Shown piece by piece: positions 12,364-19,201 of a stretch of 45,791 nt of DNA. Source of the DNA: Betaproteobacteria bacterium (GTDB lineage Bacteria; Pseudomonadota; Gammaproteobacteria; Burkholderiales; SG8-39); contig CANJXQ010000017.1 in assembly GCA_947478805.1 (NCBI GenBank), positions 1-45,791 on the forward strand, in the 5' to 3' direction. A program made the position numbers and the translations under genes. Position 1 is the first letter of the stretch. Each line of letters begins with the position of its first letter. The notes below the pieces were generated by a model. The model ran no database searches. It worked only from the letters and a program-made list of their open reading frames with translations, and had not been told where the DNA came from.

Positions 12364-12369
12364 ACATTC

Positions 12370-12936
12370 CTGGCCACACAAAATGAACTTGCTGAGTTCC
12401 TCAAGAGCGTGGAACGGCGAGCGTACAAACAAGCGCTGTATGCTGTGCGCGATAGCGAACATGCTCTGGACATCGTCCAGGATGCAATGCTTAAACTCGC
12501 CGAAAAATACGGGGATAAGCCACCTAACGAACTGCCGATGCTTTTCCAGCGGATTCTTCAAAACACGATCCGTGACTTTTATCGCAGGCAAAAAGTACGT
12601 TCGATGTGGACCACGCTTTGGTCTACTCTCACGCCATCAAGGGACGATGATGAAGGCGACCCACTCGACACGTTTTTGGCAGATGACGACTCTAACGCCA
12701 GAGAAGAGCCCCAAAACCAGCTTGCGCAACGGCAAGTTATTGAAATAATAGAAAAAGAGATACAGAAGCTTCCCCCGCGTCAACGCGAGGCGTTCCTCTT
12801 GCGTTACTGGGAGGAGATGGATGTCGCGGAAACTGCCGCTGTCATGGGTTGCTCCCAAGGCAGCGTAAAGACCCATTGTTCCCGCGCGTCACATACTTTG
12901 GCAATCGCGCTAAAGGCTAAGGGGATTGAATTATGA
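12370..12936 (+). CDS. RNA polymerase ECF-type sigma factor (probable CTG start)
   Basis: 188 residues from CTG 12370 (175 if the GTG at 12409 is used). Sigma region 2 is near the N-terminus (AVRDSEHALDIVQDAMLKLAEKYG, then LFQRILQNTIRDFYRRQKVR). A charged linker follows, then region 4 (LPPRQREAFLLRYWEEMDVAETAAVMGCSQGSVKTH), a helix-turn-helix for the -35 element. From CTG the product reads (M)ATQNELAEFLKSVERRAYKQ. I recall homologues starting MAT..EL..FL.SVE.RAFKQ, which supports that start. It heads an operon with DUF3619, DUF3106 and RDD membrane proteins, whose membrane context suggests an anti-sigma or sensing role for DUF3619. The regulon is unknown. Confidence 0.88.
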   Translation: MATQNELAEFLKSVERRAYKQALYAVRDSEHALDIVQDAMLKLAEKYGDKPPNELPMLFQRILQNTIRDFYRRQKVRSMWTTLWSTLTPSRDDDEGDPLDTFLADDDSNAREEPQNQLAQRQVIEIIEKEIQKLPPRQREAFLLRYWEEMDVAETAAVMGCSQGSVKTHCSRASHTLAIALKAKGIEL

Positions 12937-13310
12937 GCGAACACCAATTCGGATACAGGATTCGCCAACGCTTAAATCAGGAGGCTGGGATTGATGAGTC
13001 GATCCTACTGAAACTGGAAACCGCACGTCAACAAGCAATACAGAAACAGAGAAAGTTGGCGCCGTCTGCATTTGACGTTGTCCTTGATGGGGTATTGGGG
13101 AGAGCGAGCACGCCAGAGTCGTTAATGGCAAAACTACTCCTCCCCTCCTTGGTACTCATTTTTGGCCTGATGGCAATTCAGTCGTGGCGTCAATTTCAAA
13201 TTGCTGCGGAAATTGAGGAGATTGATACAGCAGTTTTAACTGGAGATTTGCCGATCGACGCCTATACGGATACAGGGTTTGATGCATGGCTAAAACGTTC
13301 ATCGCAATAA
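12933..13310 (+). CDS. DUF3619 family membrane protein (possible anti-sigma factor)
   Basis: A 125-residue protein with a soluble N-terminal part (about residues 1-70), one transmembrane segment (LLLPSLVLIFGLMAIQSW, about 70-87) and a short acidic C-terminal tail ending DAYTDTGFDAWLKRSS. It matches the DUF3619 family. The start overlaps the sigma stop in an ATGA, so translation is coupled to the sigma gene. The single-pass layout and coupling are typical of anti-sigma factors, but no zinc-binding HxxxCxxC motif is visible, so that role is only an inference. Function is formally unknown. Confidence 0.8.
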   Translation: MSEHQFGYRIRQRLNQEAGIDESILLKLETARQQAIQKQRKLAPSAFDVVLDGVLGRASTPESLMAKLLLPSLVLIFGLMAIQSWRQFQIAAEIEEIDTAVLTGDLPIDAYTDTGFDAWLKRSSQ

Positions 13311-13786
13311 TCCTAATTCTGATTGCCTCAGCCACCACGAGCACAATTCAGGCAGCTGGTCCCAAAAGACTATTACTCTGGGTGGAGTTGAGTAGCGAGC
13401 AGCAACAATTTTTGTCCCCGCTGTCTTCCGGTTGGGATGAGATGGAGTTGAGTCGAAAGAAAAAATGGCTCGGCATCGCAAAGCGTTATCCGACCATGAA
13501 ACCTGCAGAACAGAAAAATGTTAGAAAACGGATGCAGGAGTGGGCGTCCTTAACTCCCCAACAGAGGCAATCTGCCCGCGACCGTTTTCGCAAACTAGAA
13601 AAACTTCCTCCGGATAAAAGACAATCTCTCACGGAAAAATGGGAGGAGTATCAGCAACTTCCCGAGACAGAGAGAGCGCGGCTGCGAGCAATGGAAGAGA
13701 ATAGAAAAGCCTCCTCAGCCAATGTTCCCAAGTCCCAACCCTCGACCTCACACACTCCACCAGAATTGCGCCCTCTGGCGCGTTAA
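13286..13786 (+). CDS. DUF3106 domain protein, exported
   Basis: A 166-residue protein with a signal peptide (residues 1-23, AKTFIAIILILIASATTSTIQA). The body is a charged helical region with repeats of the type WxxLxPQQRQxxRDRFRKLExLPPDKRQ and YQQLPETERARLR, characteristic of DUF3106. The tail is Pro/Ser-rich and low complexity. It overlaps the DUF3619 gene by 25 nt, so it belongs to the sigma operon. Such repeats resemble periplasmic sensor-type proteins with LTxxQR motifs, such as Spy/CpxP-like proteins. A stress-sensing role next to an ECF sigma factor is plausible but unproven. Confidence 0.8.
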   Translation: MAKTFIAIILILIASATTSTIQAAGPKRLLLWVELSSEQQQFLSPLSSGWDEMELSRKKKWLGIAKRYPTMKPAEQKNVRKRMQEWASLTPQQRQSARDRFRKLEKLPPDKRQSLTEKWEEYQQLPETERARLRAMEENRKASSANVPKSQPSTSHTPPELRPLAR

Positions 13787-13828
13787 GTTTGGTGCATGTG
13801 GTCGTTACAACCAACTTAGAACATTGGC

Positions 13829-14272
13829 ATGCCAGCGCTAGGCAGCTATTACGCACACGATCCTTCGGCAAGCATTCTTCGCCGTTCATTGGCTTTGCCG
13901 TACGAATTGCTATTGCTGCTTCCAGTCGGAATGTTGGCCGGTAGTCTTTTTCCGGGCACATTGGACTCCAATGAAATGCACATCCTAAATCGTCATCTAT
14001 TTCAGGGCACGCTGAGCGTCACTTTTTGCATCTATTTCATGATTTGTTGGCGAATCGGTGGCCAGACGCTACCTATGAAAACTTGGAAAGTTCGTGTCGT
14101 TAATGAACAAGGCGCTCAACTGGGCGCAAGGCAATCACTATTCCGCTTCTTGCTCGCATTCATTTCCATCGGTACCGCGGGTATTGGCGTGTTATGGGCA
14201 TACTGGGACCCTGATCGACAGTTTTTACACGATCGACTCGCTCGTACTCGACTAGTCGCAACTGTATATTGA
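13829..14272 (+). CDS. RDD family membrane protein
   Basis: A 147-residue protein with three hydrophobic segments (about residues 25-42, 63-77 and 106-125) and the conserved RDD elements: RRSLALPYELLLL near the N-terminus and RQFLHDRLARTRLV near the C-terminus. The middle GGQTLPMKTWKVRVV is also typical. The Asp that gives the family its name is Glu here (PYE instead of YD). It is the last gene of the sigma-DUF3619-DUF3106 run, 42 nt after the previous stop, and converges with lptG. RDD proteins are membrane proteins of largely unknown function. Confidence 0.85.
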   Translation: MPALGSYYAHDPSASILRRSLALPYELLLLLPVGMLAGSLFPGTLDSNEMHILNRHLFQGTLSVTFCIYFMICWRIGGQTLPMKTWKVRVVNEQGAQLGARQSLFRFLLAFISIGTAGIGVLWAYWDPDRQFLHDRLARTRLVATVY

Positions 14273-14298
14273 ACTGCAGAGAGGCATTGACCAAGCTT

Positions 14299-15378
14299 TC
14301 AGCGACGCTCAGTCCACCACATCATCATCAAGGCAGTAAAGAGAAAAAGAACACTTGGAAGGATTGCAGAAAGAAATGGGGGCCACTGTTGGAGCAATCC
14401 TACATGCGAAAATAGGCTGTTCAACATATGGAACAAGATACCCAGCATGATCCCCACGAATACCTTTGTGCCCACTGCACCCGCCCTTGAATGAATGTAA
14501 GCAAACGGCAACGCCAACGCCATCATTACCAGTACTGCAAACGGGTAGAACAGCTTCCTCCAAAGCGCCCCTTCGTATCTCTCGGATTTCTGACGATTAT
14601 CGACCAGATGCCTTGAGTACTGGTACAGCGACCATGCAGACATCCGCTCTGGCACGACAAAGAGCACCGTCAGAATGTCTGGCGTCAGAACGGAGACCCA
14701 TTTCATGTCGACCAATCTCTCGACTCTTACGCCATCCTTCTCAAATTGAGTGCGCTCAACATCTGCGAGCCGCCAGCTGCCTTCAGGAGCAAACACCCCG
14801 CGCTTCGCCGAGCTGATTGTCTGCAATCTGTAATCGGGCGTGAACTCGTAGATTCGAACCCCTGAAATAGTCGAGTCGGGAAGCACTTCTCGAACATTGA
14901 CAAACCGATATTCATCTTTGACCCATAGTCCGCTTCGGAATTCCTGAGCCACGAGCGTGCTGGTCCTTTGAAGTTTCAATTCACGCGCCGCCCGCTCCGA
15001 TACTGGGGCCAACAGTTCACCAACTAAAAATGTTACGGCAACAAATATAACCCCTACGCGAAAAAGAATGCCAACCGCAGTGAACGGCGAAAGTCCCGCT
15101 GCACGCATGATCGTATATTCAGAATTCGCGGAAAAATGTGATAACGCATAGAGAGTCCCGATAAGAACTGCGATCGGAGCCAATTCGTATACATGCGCTG
15201 GAAGCGACAAAAAGACATGTCCTAGAGCATGCACAAGCGTGTATCGCCCCTTTCCAATGTCTGCCAATTCGGTAACCAAATCGAAAAAGGCAAATAGCGC
15301 AAGGAACGCCACAAAAACAAATAATGTGGCCGCGTAGACCTCCCGAGCGATGTATTTTCGAAGAATTCGAATGCTCAT
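14299..15378 (-). CDS. lptG: LPS export permease LptG
   Basis: A 359-residue YjgP/YjgQ-family permease. The N-terminus MSIRILRKYIAREVYAATL leads into three transmembrane segments. A periplasmic beta-jellyroll follows (about residues 125-260; LWVKDEYRFVNVREVLPDSTISGVRIYEF), then three more segments near the C-terminus (LPFAYIHSRAGAVGTKVFVGIMLGILFH). With LptF and the ATPase LptB it extracts LPS from the inner membrane and feeds the LptC-A-D bridge. The upstream open frame to 15660 overlaps lptF in another frame and is not part of the protein. It is 11 nt downstream of lptF. Confidence 0.93.
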   Translation of the reverse strand: MSIRILRKYIAREVYAATLFVFVAFLALFAFFDLVTELADIGKGRYTLVHALGHVFLSLPAHVYELAPIAVLIGTLYALSHFSANSEYTIMRAAGLSPFTAVGILFRVGVIFVAVTFLVGELLAPVSERAARELKLQRTSTLVAQEFRSGLWVKDEYRFVNVREVLPDSTISGVRIYEFTPDYRLQTISSAKRGVFAPEGSWRLADVERTQFEKDGVRVERLVDMKWVSVLTPDILTVLFVVPERMSAWSLYQYSRHLVDNRQKSERYEGALWRKLFYPFAVLVMMALALPFAYIHSRAGAVGTKVFVGIMLGILFHMLNSLFSHVGLLQQWPPFLSAILPSVLFLFTALMMMWWTERR

Positions 15379-15389
15379 TGTCTTATGGT

Positions 15390-16457
15390 TCAGCGTCCGG
15401 ATCTGACTCTGACTCGGTGCCAAAACAAGGCCAAGAGCAAGAAAATCATTCCCGCATGCACGACCCACCAACCCAAGTAAAACGCCAGGCGCCCTTGCGA
15501 TACCCATGCTTGGGTCATACTTATTAAATTTGAATACGTCATGTACGCCAACAACGCGAAAATAAGATTCAAGGAGCGACTCGCTCTGGTATTCACAAAA
15601 GAAAGTGGAATCGCCATTAACGCCAGAACAAAGGCGGAGATCGGTAACCCAATCCTCCACAAGAGTTCGGCCAGATTGGCGTTGGTAGGGTCTTGAAAAA
15701 GCGTTCTTGTTGGTAACGACTTGGACTGCGCCTGAACTATCCCCTCTCCGTGCGCCTCGACTCGAATTGCATATCGCTCAAAATCCATAATCCGATAGTC
15801 CGCCAGGCCCGGAGTTCCTTGGTATCGTCTTCCATTTGTTAAAACTACGAATTTGTCTCCTGAAGGTGTGGATTCACGGAATCCGCGCTTGCTCACCAGC
15901 ACCCCAAGTTGGCCGTCCCGCATGGATGATACGAATACATTCTGGACATTTACTTCATCCCCCGCGACTGCCTCGACGAAAAAGACCCGATCAGATTCGG
16001 CCGCCTCGCGGAATACGCCCGGAGCGACGCGAGCAAGATCGTCTCGTCGCTCCATTTGACGCCGAAAATTGTCACTTCTTTCTATTGCCCATGGGGACAA
16101 TATAGTAGATAGCAGTCCCACAAGAACAACGATGGGGCCAGCAAAAGCAATCACCGGACGAATCCATGCGGTCAATGGAACACCTGATGCGAACCAAACG
16201 ACCATTTCGGAATCGCGATAGCTTCTGGTCAGAGCCATCAAAACAGAAATAAACAGCGTCAACGAAAGCAAGACAGGCAGGTAATTCAGGGCCGAGAACC
16301 CTAGCAAGGGCAAAACGGCGGAAGTCAATACACCTCCGCCCGCTGCCTGACCGAGCAGGCGAATCATTTGGGTCGTGATCGTAATTGCGAAAAGAGTCGC
16401 AAAGACCGCGAGCGCTAGATTGCCAAATTCCTTTAAGAGTACTCGCCGAAATATCAT
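15390..16457 (-). CDS. lptF: LPS export permease LptF
   Basis: A 355-residue partner of LptG in the LptB2FG exporter. It starts MIFRRVLLKEFGNLALAV, has N-terminal membrane segments, a periplasmic domain with RVFFVEAVAGDEVNVQNVFV and DYRIMDFERYAIRVE, and C-terminal segments including LIFALLAYMTYSNLISM. I chose the ATG at 16457. An in-frame TTG at 16472 would add five residues. It is divergent from pepA, the standard lptFG//pepA arrangement. About 180 nt separates the starts. Confidence 0.93.
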   Translation of the reverse strand: MIFRRVLLKEFGNLALAVFATLFAITITTQMIRLLGQAAGGGVLTSAVLPLLGFSALNYLPVLLSLTLFISVLMALTRSYRDSEMVVWFASGVPLTAWIRPVIAFAGPIVVLVGLLSTILSPWAIERSDNFRRQMERRDDLARVAPGVFREAAESDRVFFVEAVAGDEVNVQNVFVSSMRDGQLGVLVSKRGFRESTPSGDKFVVLTNGRRYQGTPGLADYRIMDFERYAIRVEAHGEGIVQAQSKSLPTRTLFQDPTNANLAELLWRIGLPISAFVLALMAIPLSFVNTRASRSLNLIFALLAYMTYSNLISMTQAWVSQGRLAFYLGWWVVHAGMIFLLLALFWHRVRVRSGR

Positions 16458-16567
16458 TGAGCGCCTAATCAAGCAGCAGTAGTGTCCGAGTCATAACATC
16501 CCTTCAACCCCAACTACTCGCAAAACATACGCACTCCATTCAGCCAAGTATCTTGCTCGACTCATCT

Positions 16568-16597
16568 TTGACGAAAGCGGAATAATGCATGGATAAT
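16568..16597 (+). promoter_or_regulatory. Sigma-70 promoter for pepA(-holC-valS)
   Basis: TTGACG (16568-16573) is followed after 18 nt by GATAAT (16592-16597). The predicted start point near 16604 leaves a leader of about 33 nt before the pepA GTG start. Confidence 0.6.
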
Positions 16598-16636
16598 GTT
16601 CACACTCCAGCCCCGCGACAACTATAGGAAATCACA

Positions 16637-18127
16637 GTGGAATTTAACATAAAAGCGCTTCGCCCCGACCGCGCAAAAACATCGTGCCTCGTGGTCTGGA
16701 TTTATGAAAATCACAAATTAACGCGATCTGCAGATACGGTAGACAAGGCTAGTAAAGGTCGAATTCGAGAAATACTTCGAATGGGCGACTTGAGCGGGAA
16801 AACAGGTCATGCTCGACTCTTGTATGGGGTGGCAGGGGTATTGGCTGAACGCGTGCTTGTCGTTGGGTTAGGTAAAGAAGAGAAACTTTCAGCCAACCAA
16901 TGGAACGAAAGCCTTCAGTCTGCCGTAAAGACACTATTGGATACTGGAGCGAAAGATGCTTATTTGTGTGCGGCTGAAATTCCAGTTGAGCATCGGGATT
17001 TGGAATGGAAGTCACGGCAGTTTGGAATAGTCTCCTCCGCAACACTCTATCAGTTTCAGAGCTTGAAAAGCGTACAGACGCCAGTTCGGAAACTAAAGAA
17101 GCTAACACTGGGACTTCTTCCGCCAAGAGACTCAGAAGCGGCACTCCGAGGAATGAGACAAGGCAGGGCAATCGCGGCCGCTATGAATTTTGCGAAAGAC
17201 CTTGGGAATCTCCCAGGGAATATTTGCACGCCATCCTACATTGCGGAGCAATCAGTCAAACTTGGAAAAACATACAAGTTTCCTGTTCAAGTATTGGAAA
17301 AAAACGATCTGGAAAAACTCGGCATGGGTGCCATGCTGTCGGTGTCCAAGGGATCACGCCAACCGGCAAAATTCATTGTGCTTAAGTACTTCGGGGCTCC
17401 CCGTCAGCAGAGACCTTTCGTTCTCGTCGGCAAGGGAATCACCTTTGACAGCGGAGGAGTATCCCTGAAGCCCGGTGGCGGTATGGATGAAATGAAATTT
17501 GATATGTGCGGCGCGGCGTCAGTTATTGGCACATTTCGCGCCTTGGCCGAAATGCGCCTGAAACTGAATGTAATTGGGCTTGTTCCGACCGCTGAGAATA
17601 TGCCGGATGGCGCTGCGAGCAAGCCCGGAGACATTGTCACAAGCATGTCCGGCAAAACGATTGAGATACTGAACACCGACGCAGAGGGCCGCTTGATACT
17701 TTGTGACGCCATCACCTACGCCGAACGATTCGACCCTGCTCTCGTCATAGACGTTGCCACTTTGACCGGTGCATGTATCGTAGCGCTTGGCCACATATGC
17801 TCGGGAGTCTTTTCCAATAACGATTCGCTGGCCCGTGAGCTTGTCGCAGCTGGCGAAATTGCGTCGGACCGGGCCTGGCAGCTTCCTCTCTGGGACGAAT
17901 ATCAAGAGGACCTTCGCTCCAACTTTGCGGATATGGCGAATGTAGGCGGACGTGCGGCCGGCAGTATCACAGCAGCGGCATTTTTGTCGCGTTACGCATC
18001 CAAATTCGATTGGGCGCATATCGACATTGCCGGAACCGCTTGGCTGTCGGGGAAGCAGAAAGGGGCGACTGGACGCCCTATCCCGCTACTAATGAACTTC
18101 CTGCTCAAACGGGCACAAAAGCAGTGA
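16637..18127 (+). CDS. pepA: Leucyl aminopeptidase (cytosol aminopeptidase A)
   Basis: A 496-residue M17 aminopeptidase that removes N-terminal residues using two metal ions. The zinc ligands line up as K266, D271, D289, D348 and E350, with R352 in NTDAEGRL (346-353). The segments GKGITFDSGGVSLKPGGGMDEMK and LTGACIVALG are standard. The start is GTG, supported by AGGAA (16626-16630). In E. coli PepA also binds DNA in carAB control and plasmid dimer resolution. Whether that applies here is unknown. It is divergent from lptF and upstream of holC and valS. Confidence 0.96.
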   Translation: MEFNIKALRPDRAKTSCLVVWIYENHKLTRSADTVDKASKGRIREILRMGDLSGKTGHARLLYGVAGVLAERVLVVGLGKEEKLSANQWNESLQSAVKTLLDTGAKDAYLCAAEIPVEHRDLEWKSRQFGIVSSATLYQFQSLKSVQTPVRKLKKLTLGLLPPRDSEAALRGMRQGRAIAAAMNFAKDLGNLPGNICTPSYIAEQSVKLGKTYKFPVQVLEKNDLEKLGMGAMLSVSKGSRQPAKFIVLKYFGAPRQQRPFVLVGKGITFDSGGVSLKPGGGMDEMKFDMCGAASVIGTFRALAEMRLKLNVIGLVPTAENMPDGAASKPGDIVTSMSGKTIEILNTDAEGRLILCDAITYAERFDPALVIDVATLTGACIVALGHICSGVFSNNDSLARELVAAGEIASDRAWQLPLWDEYQEDLRSNFADMANVGGRAAGSITAAAFLSRYASKFDWAHIDIAGTAWLSGKQKGATGRPIPLLMNFLLKRAQKQ

Positions 18128-18224
18128 ATGCAAAATGCATCAATGAACTGCGAACCAACAATCGGTCAAATAGCGGTCGCGCTCATACAAAAACAGCATG
18201 CGCACTCGCCTCCGCTGATCAAAA

Positions 18225-18671
18225 ATGACCCGAATTGACTTTTATTTCAATGCAGAATCTCGGCTTCAATTCGCAAGCAGGATTGCCGTAAAGGCGCTTC
18301 ACAACAAGCTTCGGATTACGATTTTCTGTCAGGATGAAACACTTATTCGAGCGGTGGATAAATTGTTGTGGAGCCACCCCTCGACGGCATTCATTCCTCA
18401 CTGCGCCGGAATTGACAAGTTAGCTCATGAGACTCCAATCGTATTGGTCGAAAACACAGACTGCCCTCTGCACCTAGACGTCCTGATCAATCTTGACCAG
18501 GATCCACCACCAAGGTTTGAGCGCTTTCAGAGGCTGATTGAAATCGTCAGCCGAGACGATAAGTCGGATCAGGAGAATGCGCGAAAGCGCTTTCGCTTCT
18601 ACAAAGACCGAGGTTATGCAATGGCACACCATAACCTGGAAACGCTCGCAAAAGGAACCTCCAATGGATGA
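18225..18671 (+). CDS. holC: DNA polymerase III chi subunit
   Basis: A 148-residue protein starting MTRIDFYFNAESRLQFASRIA. It carries the HolC-type DETLIRAVDKLLWSHPSTAFIPHC segment and a PIVLVENTDCPLHLDVLINLDQDPPP core, ending in a charged helix RKRFRFYKDRGYAMAHH. Chi links the clamp loader to SSB during replication. It lies between pepA and valS as in E. coli and many proteobacteria. Its end overlaps the start of the next small gene by 8 nt. Confidence 0.92.
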   Translation: MTRIDFYFNAESRLQFASRIAVKALHNKLRITIFCQDETLIRAVDKLLWSHPSTAFIPHCAGIDKLAHETPIVLVENTDCPLHLDVLINLDQDPPPRFERFQRLIEIVSRDDKSDQENARKRFRFYKDRGYAMAHHNLETLAKGTSNG

Positions 18672-19101
18672 TGAGACCGACATCTTGCAGAAGGCGGATG
18701 CATTACTCAGCAAGCGCCACCCCGCCGTGACAAGGGACTTTCCCATACTAACCGAAGTCGTAGATCCATTGACCTCGGTAACACAACCCCGAAATTTGAC
18801 GAAGCTAGGAACGAACCCAATTGACAGAACAACCTGGGCCAGGGAAGTGGACGCGATAAGTGATCGGGTTCTTGAACGTGTGCTGACACATTCCGATGCG
18901 ATTATGTCGAAATGGATCGACTCTTCGTGTCAAGAAGAAATCCGAAACCTGGTGCAGCTTTCAGTCGAAGGACTTATTTCAGAAGTCATCGCGAAAGTTG
19001 AGGAGGTGGTATCCGTTTCCGTTCGCGAGTCTGTCAAGAAGGCGCTGGAATCCGAACTGCGCGATTTTAAAACTCAAACACACATTGACCAGCGTTCATG
19101 A
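18664..19101 (+). CDS. Conserved-position hypothetical protein between holC and valS
   Basis: A 145-residue acidic, soluble protein starting MDDETDILQKADALLSKRH. The N-terminal third looks flexible and Pro/Thr-rich. The C-terminal two thirds (WAREVDAISDRVLERVLTHSD to the end) is helical with heptad-like hydrophobic spacing (VQLSVEGLISEVIAKVEEVVSVSVRES), consistent with a coiled coil. I do not recognise a named family. Small uncharacterised genes in this holC-valS position are common in Betaproteobacteria as I recall. The ATG overlaps the end of holC, so translation is probably coupled. An in-frame extension to 18538 overlaps holC and is unlikely. Confidence 0.75.
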   Translation: MDDETDILQKADALLSKRHPAVTRDFPILTEVVDPLTSVTQPRNLTKLGTNPIDRTTWAREVDAISDRVLERVLTHSDAIMSKWIDSSCQEEIRNLVQLSVEGLISEVIAKVEEVVSVSVRESVKKALESELRDFKTQTHIDQRS

Positions 19102-19201
19102 AGCATAATCGACAGCCTCTCAATTTGAGATGTAGACCTTTTAAAGTAGCGAATAATTCCAGTATGAATATTTTTAAAATCTTACAGCGTGCTGCGTGAG
19201 C

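Larger units (their letters stand above)
12079..12369. other. Intergenic region between ilvH and the ECF sigma gene (usual site of ilvB)
   Basis: About 290 nt with no convincing gene. It holds an inverted repeat CGACAG/CTGTCG (12122-12127 and 12138-12143, loop TCTTTTTCCC), G-rich runs near 12207-12252, and a candidate extended -10 for the sigma gene. I see no remnant of an acetolactate synthase large subunit in either strand. Confidence 0.5.

Noticed and set aside
15379-15660. N-terminal extension of LptG
   Set aside because: It overlaps the end of lptF in another frame, and LptG homologues start at MSIRILRKY-like sequence.
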